37,141 nucleotides of DNA, from contig CAMJNF010000007.1 of assembly GCA_946407235.1 (NCBI GenBank), positions 1 through 37,141 on the forward strand, in the 5' to 3' direction. The notes under the pieces are model-generated. The model did no database searches. It was not told the origin of the DNA and saw nothing but the letters and a program-made list of their open reading frames with translations. Positions 8,850 through 18,500 of the stretch are shown here, piece after piece. Both the position numbers and the translations under genes were made by a program. Source of the DNA: an uncultured Fibrobacter sp. GTDB taxonomy: Bacteria > Fibrobacterota > Fibrobacteria > Fibrobacterales > Fibrobacteraceae. Positions within the stretch are counted from its first letter, which is position 1. Every line of letters begins with the position of its first letter.

Positions 8850-10496
8850 TTATCCGTTCATAATGTACTCGGCATTTTCAAGGATGTACGAATCCTTGGT
8901 CTTTGCATCTTCGGGCAGGCGGTCAAACGGAATAATGTCGTGACGAGTGAATGTTCTCTCATCGGTTGGACCAGAGCGATATCCCATCAAGAGCATCGAC
9001 ATCATCCAACGGCGATGTTCCGCATCGCGTAACAAAGAATCATCATCTGTAATTTCAAAACAGCGTTTACGGAGAGGGAGCGCATTAGCACAATAAATCG
9101 CAGCCGTCTTGTCCGCTTCGCTCAGGCGATACCACATTTTTTCTTCGGTGTCGCGCGTTTCAGGATTCAGATGGCGTTCGCGAACATAGTTAGCACGCTG
9201 TCCACGTTCTACGCGCTTGGAATGTACAAACTCCTTCATTTCGTCAATGTCGCCCATGATGCGCACATAGCCATACATTCCGCTTTCGTTGATATGCTTG
9301 ATGATATCGTCATTGGCTTCGCGCCAATACACCGCAATATCAGCGTTATCGTAAACAGCACGCGGCAAATGTACAAGCGTCGAAATTGCCTTGGACGCAT
9401 CTTCCTTACAAATACACACGACAAGACGTTCCTTGGGGCTCGCCGCCACGGCTGCAATAAAGTTGCGCGCCAAATCCGCTTCGCAATAAGCATCTACAAA
9501 ATTCCATTCCACATCGAGATAATCGCCACGAGTCGTTTCGGGATCATGGGTGACTTTGTTCCCGTTCGCATCGACATATGTGTACTTCGAAAGTCTAAAT
9601 AGCCCCATGCGAGAGACCACCAAACGATCCACCCACTTTTCGCAATCTTCATCCACAAACGTAATGCATGTTTTCAAATTCGTCCGTTTAAAATTCGGGT
9701 AATGGCAAACATTCGCTACGGCAAAAGCGACCGCCTGCGCAATCGGGCCCGTGCCAATCAGCACCACATGCAATCGCTCATTTTCTGCTTCTCGAATAGT
9801 CGGCAAAAAGTCCGTCCCGACAAGCAACTGCTCCGACATGAATTCGTATTCATTAAATACATCGACAAGCAAATGTCCTTTATTCTGTTCCGGAGCCCTC
9901 AGGTACCACAAAATTTCAGACGTAGAAGGTTCACTCAGCAACAAATGGCAATGGATGTCGCGCAACGCTTTTTCACTAATGCTGCGTAGCACTTCAATGC
10001 AATGCAAGTTACGGGAGTCGCGTTCAGGGCCATCTTCGCCAATCACGAGAATCATATCCGCCAAAAGAGCTCCCGCATAAAGCAAATCTTCCTCGTTTTC
10101 GTAATCCTTTTTGTAATGAATAAAACGCCCATCAATATCGCGACGGCTCATCACAATAATCGGTCGCTTATCCCCTTTGAGCGCGCGCAAAATACTTTTA
10201 AGCTGATGTCCAGCACCAAGCACAAGCACATGGCCACGGACATCGACATGTTTTTTCCCTTCGCGCATGGATTCTGACGTATTCTTGAAAACGTTAATCA
10301 TGACGCTGATAAACAGCACCGCAAAGACAACATAGCCCGACAAAAAGCCTTTCCAGCCAAGCGATTTTTCGCCAAGCACCCACGAGCCAAGCATTACGCC
10401 AATAACAAAAATGATGAGCGACAGAACCAATAAAACCAAAAGTTTCTTGGCGATTCCGTTCGACCACGCACCTGCTATTAGACTTTTAAAATTCAT
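8850..10496 (-). CDS. Membrane protein with two Rossmann/RCK-like segments and a C-terminal RyR-like domain
   Basis: Two N-terminal TMs, then VRGHVLVLGAGHQLKSILRAL and LHVVLIGTGPIAQAVAFAVANV nucleotide-binding motifs; C-terminal AEHRRWMMSMLLMGYRSGPTDERTFTRHDIIPFDRLPEDAKTKDSYIL resembles RyR domains. Confidence 0.75.
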   Translation of the reverse strand: MNFKSLIAGAWSNGIAKKLLVLLVLSLIIFVIGVMLGSWVLGEKSLGWKGFLSGYVVFAVLFISVMINVFKNTSESMREGKKHVDVRGHVLVLGAGHQLKSILRALKGDKRPIIVMSRRDIDGRFIHYKKDYENEEDLLYAGALLADMILVIGEDGPERDSRNLHCIEVLRSISEKALRDIHCHLLLSEPSTSEILWYLRAPEQNKGHLLVDVFNEYEFMSEQLLVGTDFLPTIREAENERLHVVLIGTGPIAQAVAFAVANVCHYPNFKRTNLKTCITFVDEDCEKWVDRLVVSRMGLFRLSKYTYVDANGNKVTHDPETTRGDYLDVEWNFVDAYCEADLARNFIAAVAASPKERLVVCICKEDASKAISTLVHLPRAVYDNADIAVYWREANDDIIKHINESGMYGYVRIMGDIDEMKEFVHSKRVERGQRANYVRERHLNPETRDTEEKMWYRLSEADKTAAIYCANALPLRKRCFEITDDDSLLRDAEHRRWMMSMLLMGYRSGPTDERTFTRHDIIPFDRLPEDAKTKDSYILENAEYIMNG

Positions 10497-10532
10497 GATA
10501 CGCTCCCGATAAGCTTTATAACCTTATTATAG

Positions 10533-13500
10533 TTAATTTCTCTTCCGCACACCAGCACCGCTGAGGACGCTAAAGCGGCCAGAAGGTGTAACATCGACAT
10601 GCGTGGGGATTTCGCTCTTCACCAAGTCCACATGCGTAATAACACCAAGAAGCTTGCCTTTTTCCTGCTGCATTTTCTGGAGCACAATGACCGTTTCTTG
10701 GAGCATCTTGGAATCAAGTGTTCCAAAGCCTTCGTCGAGGAACATGGAATCAATGCGTACGTTTCGACTTGCAAGCGTCGAGATTCCAAGCGCCAAAGAG
10801 AGGCTCACGAGGAAACCCTCGCCACCAGAAATGTTATCAATCGGGCGCACGGCATCGCTATTATTATGGTCAACAAGCTGGATATTGAGCGTATTCGGTT
10901 CCGTGACCATTTCATAACGAGGGAACATATCGCGCAAATAGCCATTCGCAATTTTCAATAAATTACGCAACGTAATCGTCTGGATGAACTTGACAAACAC
11001 ATCGCCGTTACCCGTATCGAGCCTATTACCGTTGAACCAACGTTGCATCTGTTCCCAATCCGCGCGCTTCGACTTGAGTTTTGCAAGTTCCGCTTGCATA
11101 TCGTCAAACTTTTGACGAAGTTGTGCATCGTTCTTTTTCTGTTCGATCCATGTAGCAAGATTTACAGTGCATTCGTTCAGTTTTGTTTTTGCGGTGTCGA
11201 GATTTTGCTTTGCCACTTCTTCGGATTCGTCAAAGTTTCGTTTCTCTAAATGCTTCGACAATTGGTCATTAAAATTCTTGACCGACGTTTGTGCGGTTGT
11301 CAAATTATCGTCTACATTCTTTTGCAATTGCTGAAGCGTTTTACGTTCTGCTTCAGGAAGTTTTGCAGCCGCAAACTCATGTTCATCAGCAAAGCCTTTT
11401 AACGAAAGATTCTCAAGGAACAGTGCCTGCGATTGTACAAGCTTCGGCTCGGCCTCAGCAATATTGCGGTCAAGTTCAGCAATGGAATTGTCAAGAGCCA
11501 TTTTCGCTTCACGCATTTGTTGCTCTTTGCGAAGCGATTCGTTCGCCAAACTTTCCGCAGAATCTCGTAAAGTTCGCGCTTTACGGCGTTCCTCTTCAAC
11601 AGACTTTTCACCAAAAATTTCTTTGCGCTTTGCATCGAGCGCATCAAGATTTTGCTGAATTTCATTTTGCTTGGCGACGGCTTCGTCCATTCGCAATTTC
11701 GCCTGCGCAAGGTTCTCCTGATGCTGAACTTTAGCGGAGCGATCCATGTTCAAGTCATTTTCAACCTTGAGCTTTTTATCCTGCGCCTTTTTCCACCAGG
11801 AATTTTTCTTTTCAAGTTCGGCAAGCAATGCATCGACATCATCCATGCGGATATTCGAAAACCATTCTGCAAAAAGCGTTTCGAGTTCTTGCGAAAGCTT
11901 TTGCATTTTCGATTGCGACTTTTTAAGCGATTCCTCAGCAAGATTCGCATCACCCACAAGATTCGCGCGATTTAAAGCAGCGTGATTGACTTCATTCTGC
12001 AAAGTATCAGCTTTCTCTTTTTTCTGCAAGTAAGCAGTCTTGAGCGTCTGCAGATCCTGCAAAATTTCATGAGCATTTTCATAATTCGCACTTTCAACAT
12101 GCGCCGAAATTTTCCAAGGTTCAAGCTTTGCATTCAGCTGCTCTAGTGCACGCGACTGCGCATCCGATTCTTCTTTTTGCTTTTGCGAACATTCACCAAG
12201 TACATCTTCAAAATGATTCTGTTGCGTTTTAAAATTGTTCAATGCAAGTTGAAATTGTTCCATCTCGCCATTGATTTTACGCAATTTGTTTGCAAAATCA
12301 TTAAGGCTATTTGCTCCATTTTCAATTTTTACAGCATCCTCGCAAGATAGATGCTCGCGAGAACCGCAAACAGGGCAAGGCTCGCCAGGCTTCAAGTTAC
12401 GGCGCAATTCAGCAACAACAACAGGAATATCTTCTTGAATAATCGTTTCTTTATTTTTTTGCAATGCGGTTAGTTTCTCAAGAATTTGTAAGCATTCAGC
12501 CTTCACATTTTCAAGTTGCTTTTGCTTTGCTTCAATTTCATCTTGCAAGCGTAAAAATTCTTTATGATGGCGTTCTGCATCATTTGCAAAACCATTCATT
12601 TCCGGAAGAACATTCACAAGTTCCGCATCAGCTTGATGTTCCGCCAAGTATTCTTGTAACGTTTGCAAATTTTGCTTTTGCTTTTCGAAATCATCATCAA
12701 AATCCTGCAAAGATTTTTTCAAAGATTCTAGCTTTTGCGTTTCGACAGAAACGTTTTCATTCTCGGTTTTCCATTCTGCAATTTGCGATTTCAAAAGCGA
12801 AAGTTGACCATCAATCGATTCATCTTTCTGATTTTCAGCAATGTACTTTTCAACTTTTTCCAAAGCTTGTTCATTATCAGAAATTCGCCTGTCCGTATCG
12901 CTAATTTTCTTTTGCGTGTCTTCGGACTCATTTGCAATTTTTGCAACAGCATCTCTTGCGTTTTTCAACTGCACATGAGCATTTCGAATATCAACATCAA
13001 GCGAAGAGACTTGTTCCCAAATAGATTCACTAGCAGAATATTCAATTTTGCACTTTTCAAAAGCAGCCTCAGCCTCGCGATTTTGTGCAGACGCTTTTTC
13101 AAGATTTTCCGCAGCTGCAGGGAGTTTCGTCTTATTCTCTTCGAGTTGCGATTTCATGCGGGCAAGATTATCGCGAAGTGACTTAAATTCGACAAATGAC
13201 GATTCCACTTCTTGCGCATGCAACGCACGTTCCAATTTTTTGCGATTCGGTTCGAACTCCATTTGTGCGCGTTCCGCTTGTTCTAGCTGATTTTTTGCAT
13301 CCGACAAAAGCTTTTCAAAGCCATGCAAGTTTTCAAACCATGAGCAAATATAAAGAAGGCGTTCCGCATCTTCCGCAAGCTTTTTCTTTTGCTGTTCAGC
13401 GTCCGTAATTTTTGTACTCAATTCCGCGAGCTCTTCATCGCTCAACAAATTTACGTCACCAATTTTAATTTCAATATCTTCAACTGCTTTATTGGCGCTA

Positions 13501-14081
13501 GCGTATAAATCATGGACCGCGACAGCAATCTTTCTATAAATTCCATCACCCGTAAGCTTTTCAAGAATTGCGGCACGTTCATTTTCATTACACTTTAGGA
13601 ACTTGTTAAATTCGCCCTGCGCTAGCATCATCGACTTGGTAAACTGGCCGAAATCAAGGCCAATCACGCGCGTCATGGTCGTTTCAATTTCAGTTTGATT
13701 CGACGAAGAAATCTCGACAGTCTGCGCGGATTCATTCATCAACACCCAAGAATACTTTTGCAACTTATTCGTTCTTAAAGATCGATGCTGATTCCAACAT
13801 GCCGAATACACCACGCCTTTGCATTCAAAAGTGACCTTTGAAGAACAGCTTTTTGTTCCATACGTCATCACCTCATTCGAATCGCCCTTAATAGCACCCA
13901 AACGGGGCGTTTTCCCGTACAAGCCAAGGCAAATGGCATCAAGAATCGAAGTTTTTCCTGAGCCTGTCGGGCCCGCAATGCAAAACATTCCGCTATTCGC
14001 AAAATCATGAGATTCAAAATCAATGGTCCATTCATGAGCGAGGGAGTTGATATTGCAAAATTCAATTTTCTTGATTTTCAT
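10533..14081 (-). CDS. sbcC: SbcC exonuclease subunit (SMC/Rad50-like)
   Basis: GPTGSGKTSILDAICLGLYGKTPR Walker A, CPVCG zinc hook in a long coiled coil, SGGEGFLVSLSLALGISTL and MFLDEGFGTLD. Confidence 0.96.
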   Translation of the reverse strand: MKIKKIEFCNINSLAHEWTIDFESHDFANSGMFCIAGPTGSGKTSILDAICLGLYGKTPRLGAIKGDSNEVMTYGTKSCSSKVTFECKGVVYSACWNQHRSLRTNKLQKYSWVLMNESAQTVEISSSNQTEIETTMTRVIGLDFGQFTKSMMLAQGEFNKFLKCNENERAAILEKLTGDGIYRKIAVAVHDLYASANKAVEDIEIKIGDVNLLSDEELAELSTKITDAEQQKKKLAEDAERLLYICSWFENLHGFEKLLSDAKNQLEQAERAQMEFEPNRKKLERALHAQEVESSFVEFKSLRDNLARMKSQLEENKTKLPAAAENLEKASAQNREAEAAFEKCKIEYSASESIWEQVSSLDVDIRNAHVQLKNARDAVAKIANESEDTQKKISDTDRRISDNEQALEKVEKYIAENQKDESIDGQLSLLKSQIAEWKTENENVSVETQKLESLKKSLQDFDDDFEKQKQNLQTLQEYLAEHQADAELVNVLPEMNGFANDAERHHKEFLRLQDEIEAKQKQLENVKAECLQILEKLTALQKNKETIIQEDIPVVVAELRRNLKPGEPCPVCGSREHLSCEDAVKIENGANSLNDFANKLRKINGEMEQFQLALNNFKTQQNHFEDVLGECSQKQKEESDAQSRALEQLNAKLEPWKISAHVESANYENAHEILQDLQTLKTAYLQKKEKADTLQNEVNHAALNRANLVGDANLAEESLKKSQSKMQKLSQELETLFAEWFSNIRMDDVDALLAELEKKNSWWKKAQDKKLKVENDLNMDRSAKVQHQENLAQAKLRMDEAVAKQNEIQQNLDALDAKRKEIFGEKSVEEERRKARTLRDSAESLANESLRKEQQMREAKMALDNSIAELDRNIAEAEPKLVQSQALFLENLSLKGFADEHEFAAAKLPEAERKTLQQLQKNVDDNLTTAQTSVKNFNDQLSKHLEKRNFDESEEVAKQNLDTAKTKLNECTVNLATWIEQKKNDAQLRQKFDDMQAELAKLKSKRADWEQMQRWFNGNRLDTGNGDVFVKFIQTITLRNLLKIANGYLRDMFPRYEMVTEPNTLNIQLVDHNNSDAVRPIDNISGGEGFLVSLSLALGISTLASRNVRIDSMFLDEGFGTLDSKMLQETVIVLQKMQQEKGKLLGVITHVDLVKSEIPTHVDVTPSGRFSVLSGAGVRKRN

Positions 14082-14092
14082 AGCGCACTCCC

Positions 14093-15433
14093 CTAAGCCT
14101 TTTCTTGAGCCTTGGCGACAGCTTCATTGAACAAACTAATAAACTTATCGTACTGATTTTTCACAACTTCAGATTCATCATTTTCTTGGACGTTCGAAGC
14201 AATAAGCATTCTGAAATAATCTTCTTTCTTGTATTGCTTTGTTGATTCAACGCAATCGTCAAAGCCTTTTGCCCCGCGCAGAACATAACGAGAAACACGA
14301 TGGCGTTTCACTACAAAATGCTTGCCCGATTCTTCCGCTTCCAGAGCATCGTTCAGGCTTACAAAATTACCCTTCGTCAAAAGCAAATCGACATACGTTT
14401 CCATCGGATGGACTTGCAGTTCTTTTTCAAGATTGCGCAAGCTCTGCCTAATCATTTCGAGATTGCCCTTGAATTGTTCAAAACGAATCGTCTTCGGGAC
14501 TTCAATTTTTTCAACGGACGGAACAGCGTTCGGTTCAGCATCAACGGCAAGCACATAGCGTTTGCAATTCGATTCATCAAAGCCCATCACAAACGGAGAA
14601 CCGGAATAGCGAACCTTTGGATTCTTGGCGACCATCGATGCGTAATGAATATGTCCAAGCGCCACATAATCAAGCCCACTCGGGAACGTTGAAACATCAA
14701 CATTTCCAAGAGTTCCGATAACTTCTCGAACACCATCGTCCACGGAAGTTTCAGGCATCGCGGCATCTTCGCTTGCAAATGCATTTTCGACAGCGGCAGT
14801 ATTATCAGCAGATTCACCATCGCGACCCGAGAGGTTCGATGCATACAAATGCCCCGTTGCAATAATCGGAATGTTACGATTGCCGCGCAATTCAACGGCG
14901 CAATGATACACATCCGCATAAAGATGTTTCAACAAATCCTCGTCAGACACCGCATCAGCAGCGTCTCCAGATTCACGCACTCCGGCGGTCTTATAGAATT
15001 GCTCCAATTCCAAATTACGCATGAACGGGACCGCGCAACAAATGCCAATCACATTTCCATTGCGATCCTTGAGTTCTACCACCAAATCTTTAACATTTCG
15101 ACCATTGATCGAGCCAACAACCTTGATATTCAAGGCCTCAAGAACATCTGCAGGCGCATCGAGAAGAGTTCCAGAATCATGATTCCCTCCAACGGCAATC
15201 ACATTGGAGCAATTCGTCTTGAGGAGCGATGCCAAAAAACGATAGTACTGCTTTTTCGCGACATTCGATGGATTCACCACATCAAAAATATCACCCGCAA
15301 TGACAAGCGCTTGTGCCCCGACCGTTTCAATTTCCTGTTCCAACCATTTCAAAAACTCATCCGTTTCACGTGTACGATCGATATCGTGCATCATATTGCC
15401 AAGATGCCAGTCTGCGGTATGAATAAATTTCAT
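14093..15433 (-). CDS. sbcD: SbcD exonuclease subunit (Mre11-like)
   Basis: MKFIHTADWHLGN, VIAGDIFDVVNP, VGGNHDSGTLL, VALGHIHYA. Confidence 0.96.
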   Translation of the reverse strand: MKFIHTADWHLGNMMHDIDRTRETDEFLKWLEQEIETVGAQALVIAGDIFDVVNPSNVAKKQYYRFLASLLKTNCSNVIAVGGNHDSGTLLDAPADVLEALNIKVVGSINGRNVKDLVVELKDRNGNVIGICCAVPFMRNLELEQFYKTAGVRESGDAADAVSDEDLLKHLYADVYHCAVELRGNRNIPIIATGHLYASNLSGRDGESADNTAAVENAFASEDAAMPETSVDDGVREVIGTLGNVDVSTFPSGLDYVALGHIHYASMVAKNPKVRYSGSPFVMGFDESNCKRYVLAVDAEPNAVPSVEKIEVPKTIRFEQFKGNLEMIRQSLRNLEKELQVHPMETYVDLLLTKGNFVSLNDALEAEESGKHFVVKRHRVSRYVLRGAKGFDDCVESTKQYKKEDYFRMLIASNVQENDESEVVKNQYDKFISLFNEAVAKAQEKA

Positions 15434-15580
15434 TCTCGAAAAACCTCAATTCCTTATCGATGCAAATATATAAAATGTCAATGTCTATTTATGACATCCT
15501 AGACACCAACTATCGATGACTCCGATTACGAAGCCATCAAAGGAATATGGTTCACCGTCGAATTTGAAAACGGCATCAAT

Positions 15581-18500
15581 TTATTTAAAATATTTAGCGA
15601 GGGTTGCGCAAAGCACATCGACATTCACGGGCTTAGCCACGTGATCATTCATGCCCGCTTCCATTGCAGCGCGCTTATCTTCCTCAAAAGCATTCGCTGT
15701 CATAGCGATAATCGGCACATTAGCAATATTCTTATTTTCCAGTTTACGAATTTGGCGAGTAGCCTCGTAACCGTCAATGCCCGGCATCTGGATATCCATC
15801 AAAACGGCATCGTACTTGACCGACGAATACTTGAGTTTTTCGACAGCCAAATCACCGCGTTCCATCGCAGTCACTTCTGCACCGCGGTCTTCCAAAATCT
15901 CTGTTGAAATTTCGCGATTGAGTTCGTTATCTTCAACAAGCATGATTTTTCGCCCAGTGAAGTCCACCAATTTCGGCTGCGGAGTCACATCAGGCACATT
16001 CGACACATCCACAGAACTGCCACAGAACTTGCCAAGCAATTGTTGTAAATCCGACGGGAACAGCGGTTTTGCAAAGAACGAAGTTACGCCAGCTTCAAGC
16101 GCTTCTTTTTCTATATCGAGCCAATCGTAAGAAGTCAGCACGACAATAGGCGTTTTAGGACCTATCACCTTACGAAGCATTCGCGTAATTTGAATACCTT
16201 TCATTTCGGGCATATTCCAGTCTATCAAGAACAAACGATATTCATCATTCTCTTGACGCGACTTTTCAACACATGCAACGGCATCATCGCCCGACAAGCA
16301 CAAATCGTAACGCAAGTTTTCTCTTGCCATTGACGCAGCAACGGTTCTGCATATATCCGGTCTATCATTTACAACTAAGCAACGCAAGCCTTTAAACTTT
16401 CCGCATTCGGAACCAGCAGGATCATTGCAAAGTTCAAACTTGAACGTCATAACGACTTCGGTGCCTTCATTTTCCAAACTCGAAATTCTTATCGTACCGC
16501 CCATCATATCCACAATATTTTTTGTGATGGACATACCAAGGCCAGTCCCCTGAATACCGCTCACCGTCGAAGAATTCACGCGAGTAAACGGATCAAAGAT
16601 CTGCTTCAAGAACTCTTCGCTCATGCCAATGCCGTTGTCCTTGACCTTGAATTCATAAATGCCATAACCTGATTCGGCAGGCATTTCCTTAATATTCATT
16701 GTAATCAAGCCATTTCGGGGCGTGTACTTGATAGCATTGGAAACAACGTTCAACAACACCTGATTCAAGCGCAATTTATCGCACATGATGATCTCGTTGC
16801 TGACGTCCTCAAGTTCCACAAAGAACTGCTGTTTTCGAAAGCGAACATCCGAAAGTACAATTCCCTTGAGCGTGTGGATAATATCGGCCAGGTTTTCTGC
16901 ACGATTGCTAATGTTCATCTTGCCCGATTCAATGCGACTCATGTCAAGAACATCATTGATAAGCGAAAGCAAATGTTCCGAAGATTGGCTGATTTTAGAG
17001 AGATAATCGGCCACCTGCTCCTTGTTATCAATATGTTCAGTCGCAAGCCCCGTAAAGCCAATAATGGCGTTCATCGGCGTACGAATATCATGACTCATGT
17101 TGTTCAGGAATGTTGTCTTTGCACGGCTTGCAGAATTAGCCATCAGGAGCGCACGTTCCAAGGCCTCTTTATCCTTTTTCTGCTTGCGAGTTTCTTCATC
17201 CACGCTATGGAAGCCAGCAACGATTTGCACTGGGTTTGTCGCGGTCAACACAAACTTAATTTGCCAGTATTCAACATGTCCAAAAACAGAGGCCTTAAAG
17301 TTCACGTAATAAGCATTCTTGTTTCTGAGATTTTCAAGAATGACCCTTATTCGAGTAGACTTCAAGAACGAATCACGATCTTCTTCACATACAAATTTTT
17401 CAACAATCACGCCAAGGCGTTCGTTAAAGCCTTTGATTTCGGGCCATTCCGGTAACAAACGCGAGAAAATATCGGTACAGCGATAAATATTTTCACGCAT
17501 AGAAACGGTATCAATATAGCACACCAAGTCAAAATCTTCGGCAAGCCCCTGAATCACGGACTGTTGCTGGATTTCCTTGCGCAAAACATCATCCCTATCG
17601 GCAAAACCAAGCGCTACAAATTCCGGATGACTTGATTCACCCACTTTCACGAACTTCATTTCGCAATAACGATTGAGGAAGTTCACATACATGGTGTTAA
17701 AGCTCTTGCGGTTGGCAAGCTGTTCACGAATGTTCTTGATAGAACCCGCCTGGAGCATTCGATTCTTATAAATGCCACTCACAAACTTGTCGACATAAAC
17801 AGAGTACGCCGTAGAATATTTGACATTTCGCTTGAAGGTTTCGCCAAAGGAGTTCGCAGTCGTCTTATTCATGGAATAAGGCGTAATCTCTTCCGTTTCA
17901 AGATTAATGTAATAGACCGATGTGTATTCCGCAGAAAGCGCTTCGATAATGGAAATATTACGTTCCAGTTCTTCTTTCTGTTCTGCGATTTTCTTGTTCA
18001 ACTGGATTCTTTCAGCACTTTTCTTGTCAATCGAAGTAAATGTCATAATGACAAGAGTGGCAACGCCATTTCTACGTTCCACGACCTGCAAGACAAAACT
18101 CAACCACGGATTCTTTAGGCTAGAAACCTTGAAATTCATTTCACGGCGATCATCGTGAGCCAACAATTTCTGAATATACTGCGGGCTTGCAAGACGGAGC
18201 CATTCCTCCTTGTATTCACCATCTACAAGTTGCACCATTCTATGGGCACGATAAGAACAAGTGCTACGCTGTTTTGCATTACCAAAATCAATATTCTTCG
18301 ATGGCAAAATTTCACGGACCGAATCATTCGTCAAATCGCAAAGGAGAATTTCCTCGTACTCCGCCATAATCTTATCATGGACAAAACGAGCACTGACTTC
18401 TTCATCGCGATCGGCAAAAGCAACAACCATTGCAGTCGGCTCTTCATTTTCGGCATTGACCTTCACAAATTTCATTTCGCTATAACGAATTCGGCCATTG

